A DNA stretch of 20,515 nt, taken from NCBI GenBank assembly GCA_044375975.1, contig JBILLQ010000060.1:1-20515 (forward strand), written 5' to 3'. The notes beneath the pieces are model-generated. The model had not been told where the DNA came from, did not search any database, and saw only the letters and a list, made by a program, of their open reading frames with translations. The DNA is from UBA5018 sp044375975 (GTDB lineage: Bacteria; Cyanobacteriota; Cyanobacteriia; PCC-6307; Cyanobiaceae). The position numbers and the translations under genes were made by a program. Position 1 is the first letter of the stretch; each line of letters begins with the position of its first letter. Of this stretch, positions 6,704-13,495 are shown one piece after another.

Positions 6704-7096
6704 CTAGCTGTTGCTGCTGCAGAGCCCAAAGGCCGCCGGGCTGAGCAAGCGCTGGCGCGTGGTCAGCTTGTCAGCCTCAACCTGGACGAGTACCAGAATG
6801 CCCTGGGCAGTTGCCACGCGAGTTATATCGCTTGGAACTGGAGCCTTATTTATCTCGCCAGCAAGGGTGATAGCTGCTGAGTTGCAATCAGTAATAGGAA
6901 ATGGAGGGGTAAGTGGCTGACTTAAATTGCTGGCCAGTGCCTGGCTGGCCAGCATGGCGGCATCGGCCGCCGAGCCCAACTCCTGGCGACTTGCCTCGCC
7001 ATTACTGGATTGGGCTATGTATACATCGATCTGTAGGGAAGAAAGTAGTGCAATAAGCAAAATCACCGCAGCCGTAAGTGGCTCTATCGTACTCAT
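6704..7096 (-). CDS. Pilin-like small protein without a leader
   Basis: This is a 130-residue protein with a single N-terminal hydrophobic helix (EPLTAAVILLIALLSSLQIDVYIAQ) followed by a small soluble domain with cysteines in ITDCNSA and FGLCSSNS. It starts by ATGA overlap with the stop of the PilX-like gene, indicating translational coupling. The first residues, M-S-T-I-E-P, line up with positions +1 to +6 of a mature type IV pilin, including Glu+5, yet there is no leader. The frame is open upstream for at least 20 codons but contains no ATG, GTG or TTG there. It may be a minor pilin that has lost or dispenses with processing, or an unrelated membrane-anchored partner. Family assignment is by context only. 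Confidence 0.65.
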   Translation of the reverse strand: MSTIEPLTAAVILLIALLSSLQIDVYIAQSSNGEASRQELGSAADAAMLASQALASNLSQPLTPPFPITDCNSAAITLAGEINKAPVPSDITRVATAQGILVLVQVEADKLTTRQRLLSPAAFGLCSSNS

Positions 7097-7605
7097 GGCG
7101 TTACCCCTAGAAGCTTCGGTGGATCGATGCTTGAGTCGATGGATAAAGTAAAGGTTTTTTGAGTCACTTTGGATACAGGGCCCCAGCTGATTACGAGAGT
7201 GCCACTGGATGATTTAGCGTCTGCATGGTTTTGGTTGTATTTGTAATCGATCACCTCATATGTGCCGCCCGAGATCGAGCCCGTGAGGGAAGACAGAAAA
7301 GAGCTACTGCATCTTTCACTTCCCCAGCCGCTATAATTTTTCCATTCACTGTTATTATCCAATATGTTGTAATCTTTTTTGAGTAGACAGCTGCCGCTTA
7401 ATTGCAGTGCTCCGGCCACTATCTGCGCCGAAGAGGTCAGGTCGTCACCCTTAGCGCGGCTCTTTAGTGCTATCGAGTAACTCATGTGCCGTTGAATAGC
7501 TAACCCCTGCACAGACAAGCTGCCCAGTAGTAAGACGAGGCTCGTAAGCACGGCAAGAGGCAATATGAAGCCAGCCTCCTTGGATATATCGGTTCTTGCT
7601 CCCAT
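7093..7605 (-). CDS. PilX-like minor pilin
   Basis: The protein begins MGARTDISKEAG followed by FILPLAVLTSLVLLLGSLSV, which fits a short prepilin-type leader and the hydrophobic helix of PilX-type minor pilins. That group often lacks Glu+5, as here, where Leu is found. The ~158-residue mature part is serine- and glycine-rich with cysteines in SGSCLLKK and SERCSSS, possibly paired. The frame is open further upstream to ATGs at 7707 and 7743, which would give leaders of 46 to 58 residues; I prefer 7605 because the leader is then of normal length. This is the first gene of the four-gene pilin set, 171-310 bp after lepA depending on start, and it is coupled by ATGA to the next gene. The set is more AT-rich than its neighbours, consistent with a variable accessory locus. 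Confidence 0.7.
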   Translation of the reverse strand: MGARTDISKEAGFILPLAVLTSLVLLLGSLSVQGLAIQRHMSYSIALKSRAKGDDLTSSAQIVAGALQLSGSCLLKKDYNILDNNSEWKNYSGWGSERCSSSFLSSLTGSISGGTYEVIDYKYNQNHADAKSSSGTLVISWGPVSKVTQKTFTLSIDSSIDPPKLLGVTP

Positions 7606-7914
7606 TCGGCCTAAGCCACCAGCAGGCCGCTCAGCCAGACGCCGCCAATAAAAATGCTGCGCTGGCAGATAAGACTGGACGATCAGGCGCCGGCGAGATT
7701 GTGCCATGGAACCACGACGGGCTATCGAGAATTTAGAAATCAAAGACTGGCGGGCAGGCGATCAATGCCAGAAATATGGGCGAGAGCGGCGAGCTAAGCT
7801 CAACTATTTCATCAAAGTTGCCGCGTATTTGCGCCAGTTAGCATCAAAATGTAGTAAGGAGTTATGGAGAGCCTTGGCGGAGAGTTGATTGGCTCGGTTG
7901 CGGGATACTCCGAA

Positions 7915-9729
7915 CTAGTTGGGTTGATTCAGCTTTAGCACTGCCATGAATGCCTCCTGAGGAACTTCTACTTTTCCCATCGCTTTCATGCGCTTTTTAC
8001 CCTTGGCCTGCTTCTGGAGCAGTTTCTTCTTGCGCGATATATCCCCGCCATAGCACTTTGCTAGCACATCTTTGCGAATTGCACTAATGCTCTCGCTGGC
8101 AATAATGCGGCTGCCGATAGATGCCTGGATTGGAATTTTGAACTGCTGCCTAGGGATCAGCTGCTTTAGCTTTTCCACCAGGCCTTTACCCACATTGTAG
8201 GCCTTGTCCCGATGCACGATCGTGGTAAGGGGATCCGCCTTCTCGCCATTGATTAATACATCTAATCTCACTAGCTCGTTTTTGCGGTAGCCGATGAGCT
8301 GGTATTCCATGGAGGCATATCCCTTGGTACGACTCTTCATCTGGTCAAAAAAGTCCGTCACCACTTCGGCCAGGGGCATTTCGTAGTGGAGGGTTACCCG
8401 ATCAGTGGTGATATATTTCATATCAATAAACTCGCCGCGGCGCTCTTGACAGAGCTCCATCAGGGCGCCATTGTAAGTATTTGGCGTATAAATTTCCAGC
8501 TTGACGTAGGGCTCTTCTATCGATTCTCTTTTTTGTGGATCTGGCAGAGTGGCCGGATTGTCCACCATGATCGTGGAGCCGTCCATCATATTCACTTGAT
8601 AGATAACGGAGGGAGCCGTAACGATCAGGTCTAGGTCGTACTCCCGCTCTAGCCTCTCCTGCACGATCTCCATATGCAGTAGGCCCAGGAAGCCACAGCG
8701 GAAGCCAAAGCCCATGGCGCTGCTGGTTTCTGGCTCATATTTCAGGGCCGCATCAGATAGCTGCAATTTGTCGAGGGCTTCCCGCAAATCGGGATACTGG
8801 TCGGCATCGGTGGGGAACAGGCCACAAAACACCATTGGCTTCGCCTCGGTGTAGCCAGGCAGCGGCTCGCTGGCCGGATTGTTGACCAGGGTGATCGTGT
8901 CGCCTACTCGGGCATCGGCAACGGCCTTGATCGATGCCGCGAGATAACCCACCTCACCGGCATGCAAAGAATCCACCTGTCTCTGATCGGGGGCCATCAC
9001 GCCCACTTCGTCTAGTTCGTAGCTTTTGCCACTGGCCATCAGCAGCACCCGGTCCTTGCCGCTGAGCATGCCGCTCATCAGCCTGAAATATACAATTACA
9101 CCGCGATAGGGGTCGTAATAGGAGTCAAAAATCAACGCCTTGAGCGGCTCTTTAACCCGGTCGGCTGGAGCTGGAACCCGATCCACCACCGCCTGTAGGA
9201 TGGCGGACACGCCTAGGCCTGTCTTGGCTGAACAGGCGATCGATTGGGAGCAATCCAGGCCGATAATTGACTCAATTTCCTCTTTTATGCGTTCTGGATC
9301 CGCCCCAGGGAGATCTATTTTGTTGAGTACGGGAATGATTTCCAGATCACTGGCCAGGGCCAGGTAGACATTGGCCAGGGTCTGGGCTTCCACCCCTTGA
9401 CTGGCGTCCACCACCAGCAGAGCTCCTTCACAGGCCTGTAGCGAGCGGCTCACCTCATAGGAAAAGTCGACGTGCCCAGGGGTGTCAATTAGATTCAGGA
9501 TGTAGATCTCCCCGTCGGCAGCCTTATATTCCATCCGGGCAGCCTGGAGCTTAATGGTGATGCCGCGCTCCCGCTCCAGTTCCATATTGTCTAGAAACTG
9601 CTCCTGCATATCGCGTGCCGCCACTGTTCCCGTCTCCTGCAGCAGACGGTCGGCCAGGGTCGACTTGCCATGGTCGATGTGGGCGATAATGCAGAAATTG
9701 CGGATCCGCGAGACGGGAACGTCGGTCAT
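7915..9729 (-). CDS. lepA: Translation factor LepA (EF-4)
   Basis: LepA is a ribosome-dependent GTPase that helps stalled or mis-translocated ribosomes and influences initiation under stress. The 604-residue length is typical. G-domain motifs are intact: AHIDHGKST (G1, residues 16-24), RGITIK (G2), DTPGHVDF (G3), NKIDLPGA (G4) and SAKTG (G5). These are followed by the domain II and EF-G III/V-like regions and the LepA-specific C-terminal domain, seen as YGGDISRKKKLLQKQAKGKK near residues 564-583. No domain IV of EF-G is present, as expected. The start MTDVPVSRIRNFCIIAHIDH is standard. It is transcribed away from nfu across a 144-bp gap and toward the pilin cluster. Confidence 0.97.
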   Translation of the reverse strand: MTDVPVSRIRNFCIIAHIDHGKSTLADRLLQETGTVAARDMQEQFLDNMELERERGITIKLQAARMEYKAADGEIYILNLIDTPGHVDFSYEVSRSLQACEGALLVVDASQGVEAQTLANVYLALASDLEIIPVLNKIDLPGADPERIKEEIESIIGLDCSQSIACSAKTGLGVSAILQAVVDRVPAPADRVKEPLKALIFDSYYDPYRGVIVYFRLMSGMLSGKDRVLLMASGKSYELDEVGVMAPDQRQVDSLHAGEVGYLAASIKAVADARVGDTITLVNNPASEPLPGYTEAKPMVFCGLFPTDADQYPDLREALDKLQLSDAALKYEPETSSAMGFGFRCGFLGLLHMEIVQERLEREYDLDLIVTAPSVIYQVNMMDGSTIMVDNPATLPDPQKRESIEEPYVKLEIYTPNTYNGALMELCQERRGEFIDMKYITTDRVTLHYEMPLAEVVTDFFDQMKSRTKGYASMEYQLIGYRKNELVRLDVLINGEKADPLTTIVHRDKAYNVGKGLVEKLKQLIPRQQFKIPIQASIGSRIIASESISAIRKDVLAKCYGGDISRKKKLLQKQAKGKKRMKAMGKVEVPQEAFMAVLKLNQPN

Positions 9730-9873
9730 TGCGCAGGGACAGGGCCGGCTTCCGCAGTATTCGGCGGGCGCTCGGGAGGTTTATTGATCCTAGGCAGTCA
9801 GCCCGAGGCCTCTGCAGATCGGGCCAGGGCGCACCTGCCCTACCTAAGCTCAAACCATGTCCGCCCTTGAGCA

Positions 9874-10173
9874 ATGACTACCGAAACCGAGCCGCTGACC
9901 GTCAGCGACGCCGCCAACCCAGCAGCTGCCCTGGACGATCCGCGGGCCCTCACCCTGGCCAACGTGGAACGGGCCCTCGATGAGGTGCGCCCCTACTTGA
10001 TGGCCGATGGCGGCAACGTCGAAGTGGTGGAGATCGACGGCCCGATCGTTAAGGTGCGCCTCCAGGGGGCCTGCGGCTCCTGCCCCAGCAGCACCATGAC
10101 CCTCAAGATGGGCCTGGAGCGCAAGTTGCGGGAAGCGATTCCCGAAGTGTCTGAAGTGGTGCAGGTGCTCTGA
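9874..10173 (+). CDS. NifU-like Fe-S scaffold protein (Nfu/CnfU)
   Basis: This 99-residue protein is a NifU C-terminal-type domain, which in cyanobacteria acts as a stand-alone scaffold that holds an Fe-S cluster between two subunits and passes it to targets such as photosystem I proteins. The domain runs from about residue 28 (LANVERALDEVRPYLMADGG) to the end, with the cluster-binding CGSC at residues 67-70 followed by PSSTMTLKMGLE. The N-terminal 27 residues are a loose polar tail. The gene diverges from lepA and precedes serS by about 100 bp on the same strand. The family call is secure; the specific client proteins are inferred from family knowledge. Confidence 0.93.
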   Translation: MTTETEPLTVSDAANPAAALDDPRALTLANVERALDEVRPYLMADGGNVEVVEIDGPIVKVRLQGACGSCPSSTMTLKMGLERKLREAIPEVSEVVQVL

Positions 10174-10185
10174 GCGCCGCAGCCG

Positions 10186-10223
10186 CCCGGATCGGCGTCA
10201 GCTCCCGGGATCGGCGTCAGCTC
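10186..10223 (+). repeat. Tandem duplication after nfu
   Basis: CCCGGATCGGCGTCAGCTC (10186-10204) is followed, sharing its last C, by CCCGGGATCGGCGTCAGCTC (10204-10223). The copies differ by one inserted G. The pair lies 12 bp after the nfu stop codon. Confidence 0.8.
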
Positions 10224-10274
10224 ACAGCTGCAGTTGGCGGCCCGGCCTGTCCCTAGGCTCGGGCCACTTGCCCG

Positions 10275-11558
10275 ATGACCGTGCTGGATCAGCGCCTGCT
10301 GCGCACAAATCCTGAGCTGATCGCCACTCAGCTGGGCCGGCGCGGCATGCAGCTAGATATCCAGGCCCTGCAGCGGCTCGCCAGTCAGGAGCGGGATCTA
10401 CAGGAACAGCGCAGCGACCTCCAGGCTGAGGGCAATCGCATTGGCAAGGAAGTGGGCCAGTGCATCCGATCCGGGGTGGCTGCTGATTCACCAGCCGTGC
10501 AGCAGCTGCGCGAACAAGGCAACCGGATCAAGCAGCAGGTGGCCGCCCTTGAGGAGCAGGAAAAGGCCTTGGCGAGCCGACTCCACGCCGAGATCGCCGC
10601 CCTGCCCAACCTGCCTTCCGCCCAGACCCCCGATGGCCGCCACGAGGCCGACAACGTGGAGGTAAAGCGCTGGGGCACGCCCCGGGTGGAAGCGGGTTTA
10701 GAAGAACACTGGCAAATTGGCGAGCGCCTGGGACTGTTTGAAACCGAGCGCTCAGTGCGCATCGCCCAGAGCCGCTTCATCACCCTGCTGGGCCAGGGGG
10801 CTCGACTGGAGCGCTGCTTGATCCAGTTCATGCTCGACCTGCACAGCCGCAAGGGCTATCGCGAGCTGTTGCCGCCGATCCTGGTGAACAGCGCCAGCCT
10901 CACAGGTTCCGGTCAGCTGCCGAAGTTCGCAGAGGAGAGCTTTCGCTGTGCAGACGACGACCTCTGGCTGACGCCCACCGCCGAGGTGCCGATCACCTCA
11001 TTTCACCGCGACGAGGTGCTGCCGGGCGATCAACTGCCGCTGCGCTACGTGGCCTATACCCCCTGCTTCCGGCGGGAAGCGGGTAGTTATGGCCGCGATA
11101 CGCGCGGACTGATCCGGCTACACCAATTCAACAAGGTGGAGTTGTACTGGTTTGTCCATCCCCAGCACTCGGAGCAGGCCCACGCAGCCCTCACCGCCGA
11201 TGCTGAGGCGGTGCTGGAGGCCCTGGAGCTGCCCTACCGCAAGGTGGAGCTCTGCACCGGAGACCTGGGCTTTTCGGCGGCTCGGACCTTCGATTTGGAG
11301 GTCTGGCTACCCGGAGCCGGCACCTACCGGGAGATTTCCAGCTGCAGCACCTGCGCAGACTTCCAAGCACGCCGCTCTTCTATCCGCTGCAAAGACGCTA
11401 AGGGCACCCAACTGGTGCATACCCTCAATGGCAGCGGCCTGGCCGTAGGCCGCACCATGGCAGCTCTGCTGGAAACAGGTCAACAAGCTGATGGCAGCGT
11501 CAGCTTGCCCGCCGCCCTGTGGCCCTATTTCGGGTCCGATCGTATTACGGCAGCTTAG
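10275..11558 (+). CDS. serS: Seryl-tRNA synthetase
   Basis: This class II synthetase charges tRNA-Ser and the selenocysteine-type tRNA where present. It has 427 residues, close to the usual ~430. The N-terminal ~100 residues form the long antiparallel coiled-coil arm that grips the tRNA variable arm (RDLQEQRSDLQAEGNRIGKE, then QQLREQGNRIKQQVAALEEQ). The catalytic core has TPTAEVPITSFHRDE, motif 2 as CFRREAGSYGRDTRGLIRLH-QFNKVELYWF, EISSCSTCADFQARR and motif 3 as LNGSGLAVGRTMAALLETGQ. The final codons I-T-A-A-stop form the first unit of a 16-bp tandem array, so the C-terminus sits in repeat sequence. No Shine-Dalgarno site is seen, but the start matches the family. Confidence 0.97.
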   Translation: MTVLDQRLLRTNPELIATQLGRRGMQLDIQALQRLASQERDLQEQRSDLQAEGNRIGKEVGQCIRSGVAADSPAVQQLREQGNRIKQQVAALEEQEKALASRLHAEIAALPNLPSAQTPDGRHEADNVEVKRWGTPRVEAGLEEHWQIGERLGLFETERSVRIAQSRFITLLGQGARLERCLIQFMLDLHSRKGYRELLPPILVNSASLTGSGQLPKFAEESFRCADDDLWLTPTAEVPITSFHRDEVLPGDQLPLRYVAYTPCFRREAGSYGRDTRGLIRLHQFNKVELYWFVHPQHSEQAHAALTADAEAVLEALELPYRKVELCTGDLGFSAARTFDLEVWLPGAGTYREISSCSTCADFQARRSSIRCKDAKGTQLVHTLNGSGLAVGRTMAALLETGQQADGSVSLPAALWPYFGSDRITAA

Positions 11559-11639
11559 GATTACGGCAGCTTAGCATTACGGCGGTTTAGCATTGCGGCG
11601 GCTTAACATTACGGCGGCTTAACATTACGGCGGATTGAT
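11544..11639 (+). repeat. Six 16-bp tandem repeats starting inside serS
   Basis: Six contiguous 16-bp units run from 11544 to 11639. Examples are ATTACGGCAGCTTAGG, ATTACGGCGGTTTAGC and ATTACGGCGGCTTAAC; the last unit is the most diverged. The first unit encodes the last four serS residues and its stop codon (11556-11558), and the other five lie downstream. Because 16 is not a multiple of three, the units are not read in one frame. Each later unit has TTAG or TTAA where the stop would be, except the last. Confidence 0.93.
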
Positions 11640-11823
11640 TGGCGCTGAGCAAAATTAATTAATGATCACCAGAATCGATCTGTGCTTGGTGGGAGCAACC
11701 AGGGCTTGGCAAGATGGGTAATGGCTGAGTAGGGCGAAGCGGCGTTGGCCGGGATATTTCCCCTGCGATGGCGCACTCCCGGACCGCTTCCTTCACAATG
11801 GAGCGAGTGTCGGGCCGGTCTAG

Positions 11824-12912
11824 ATGGGTGTTTTGGTTGCTTTAGCGATTTTAGCCCTGCTGATTGTGGTGCATGAAGCGGGCCACTTCTTTGCCGCCAC
11901 CTGGCAGGGCATCCGGGTAAGTGGCTTCTCGATCGGTTTCGGGCCGGTGCTGCTGCAGCGCCAGCGCCGCGGCGTGCAATTTGCCTTGCGGGCCATTCCG
12001 CTCGGCGGTTTTGTGGCTTTCCCAGACGACGACGAGGAAAGCGACATTGCCAAGGATGACCCCAATCTGCTCTCCAACCGCCCCCTGCACCAGCGGGCCC
12101 TGGTGATCGCGGCCGGTGTAATCGCCAACCTCGCCCTGGCCTGGCTGGTGTTGGTGGCCCAGGGAGTGGTGGTGGGCATCCCCTCTGGCATCAGTAATAA
12201 CCCAGGCGTTCTGGTGGCAGGCGTGCAACCCGGCCTGGCCGCCGCCCAGGCAGGCCTGGAGCTGGGAGATCGAATTACGGAGCTCAATGGCGTCAACATC
12301 GGCGGTGGAACCAATGCCGTGGCCCAGCTGGTGGAGGCGATCAAGACCAGCCCCAACCGCAGCCTCAGCCTGCGGGCAGATCGCCACGGCCAGGCCGTTC
12401 AGTTGCAGCTCACCCCAGCAGATGTGGCTGGTCTCGGTCGGATCGGGGCCCAACTGCAGCCGAATGGCAGCGAGAGCTTCCGCCGCCCCCACGGCCCCCT
12501 GGAGCCGATCCAGCGAGCCAATCATGACCTGTTTGTGCTCACCCAGCGCACCGCGGCCGGCTTCGGGGCCCTGATCACCCACTTCGGCGAAAACGCCAGT
12601 CAGGTGTCTGGTCCAATCAAGATTGTGGAGATGGGCGCATCCCTGGCCCACCAAGGGGGCGGCAGCCTGTTCATGTTCGCCGCCTTGATCTCCATCAACC
12701 TGGCGGTGCTGAACTCGCTGCCGCTGCCGCTTCTGGATGGGGGGCAACTGGTGCTGCTGCTGCTGGAAGGCCTGCGGGGCCGGCCCCTGCCAGACAAGCT
12801 GCAGCTGGCGTTCATGCAGTCGGGCTTCGTGTTTCTGGTGGGCTTGAGCCTGGTGTTGATCGTCAAGGACACCTCCCAACTGCCCGCGGTGCAGCAACTC
12901 CTGGGCCATTGA
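11824..12912 (+). CDS. rseP: Site-2 protease RseP, membrane zinc metalloprotease
   Basis: This S2P-family protease cuts transmembrane substrates inside the membrane, classically anti-sigma factors during envelope stress. The 362-residue protein opens with a hydrophobic helix holding the zinc motif HEAGH at residues 17-21, followed by the family's 'F-x-x-G-F-G-P' stretch (SIGFGPVLL). A second helix (VIAAGVIANLALAWLVLVAQ) is followed by one PDZ domain (VAGVQPGLAAAQAGLELGDR and on to ~residue 195). The third zinc ligand region is NSLPLPLLDGGQ, the equivalent of the usual N-x-L-P-x-P-x-L-D-G-G, in the next-to-last helix. All catalytic residues appear present. Cyanobacterial substrates are not shown by the sequence. 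The gene lies between serS and rpsN, and a perfect 21-bp inverted repeat follows its stop. Confidence 0.95.
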   Translation: MGVLVALAILALLIVVHEAGHFFAATWQGIRVSGFSIGFGPVLLQRQRRGVQFALRAIPLGGFVAFPDDDEESDIAKDDPNLLSNRPLHQRALVIAAGVIANLALAWLVLVAQGVVVGIPSGISNNPGVLVAGVQPGLAAAQAGLELGDRITELNGVNIGGGTNAVAQLVEAIKTSPNRSLSLRADRHGQAVQLQLTPADVAGLGRIGAQLQPNGSESFRRPHGPLEPIQRANHDLFVLTQRTAAGFGALITHFGENASQVSGPIKIVEMGASLAHQGGGSLFMFAALISINLAVLNSLPLPLLDGGQLVLLLLEGLRGRPLPDKLQLAFMQSGFVFLVGLSLVLIVKDTSQLPAVQQLLGH

Positions 12913-12917
12913 GCGAC

Positions 12918-12964
12918 CCAGCTGCCCTTTGCCTGGGGGCGTTCCCCAGGCAAAGGGCAGCTGG
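12918..12964 (+). terminator. Perfect 21-bp inverted repeat after rseP
   Basis: Arms at 12918-12938 and 12944-12964 are exact reverse complements (starting CCAGCTGCCCTTTGCC) around a 5-nt loop, GCGTT. The repeat starts five bases after the rseP stop codon. There is no U-run behind it, so it is not a standard intrinsic terminator; it may still end or protect the 3' end of the message. A smaller hairpin, GCTGGT-CAAA-ACCAGC (12964-12979), follows at once and can compete with the right arm. Confidence 0.7.
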
Positions 12965-13033
12965 CTGGTCAAAACCAGCTTGCGGGCCACAGGCTATGGT
13001 TGATCCTTACTGATTCCATCCACTCCAGGCCGC

Positions 13034-13336
13034 ATGGCGAAGAAGTCGATGATTGCGCGCGATGTCAAGCGCAAAAAAATTGTGGATCGCTTCGCTGTCA
13101 AGCGTGCCGCGCTCAAGGCCTCGTTTGAGGCTGCAGCTGATCCGATGGAGCGCCTCGAGATCCACCGCAAGATCCAGGATCTGCCCCGCAATAGCTCCAT
13201 GACCAGACTGCGCAACCGCTGCTGGGCCACCGGCAAGCCCCGCGGCTACTACCGCGACTTTGGCCTCTGCCGCAACCAACTGCGCGAGCGTGCCCACAAG
13301 GGCGAGTTGCCCGGCGTGGTCAAGTCTTCCTGGTAA
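13034..13336 (+). CDS. rpsN: 30S ribosomal protein S14
   Basis: S14 is a primary component of the small-subunit head. The 100-residue protein is the long, zinc-free form: MAKKSMIARDVKRKKIVDRF at the N-terminus, then PRNSSMTRLRNRCWATGKPR and the conserved C-terminal GLCRNQLRERAHKGELPGVV. The paired CxxC zinc knuckles of the short form are absent. It stands outside the main ribosomal protein operon, between rseP and pnp, as in related picocyanobacteria by my recollection. An intrinsic terminator follows about 40 bp after the stop, so it is probably a short unit on its own or with rseP. Confidence 0.97.
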   Translation: MAKKSMIARDVKRKKIVDRFAVKRAALKASFEAAADPMERLEIHRKIQDLPRNSSMTRLRNRCWATGKPRGYYRDFGLCRNQLRERAHKGELPGVVKSSW

Positions 13337-13377
13337 ACCAGGGCCCTTCTGGTCCAGCCACCTGATCAACAAGCGTC

Positions 13378-13401
13378 AAAGCGCCCTCTGGGCGCTTTTT
13401 T
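13378..13401 (+). terminator. Intrinsic terminator after rpsN
   Basis: AAAGCGCCC (13378-13386) and GGGCGCTTT (13390-13398) pair around the loop TCT and are followed by a run of six T (13396-13401). This is a textbook intrinsic terminator and separates rpsN from pnp. Confidence 0.9.
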
Positions 13402-13495
13402 GTTGGGCTTGCCGCGGAGCTTCGCTGGCGGCTGGTCGCGGTGACAGGTCCGGATGTAAGAATCGTCAGGGACAACAAAACGGACATAAGCCCAC

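Noticed and set aside
11851..12990. A 379-codon minus-strand frame
   Set aside because: It is antisense to rseP and runs through the hairpin behind it; there is no domain and composition is biased.
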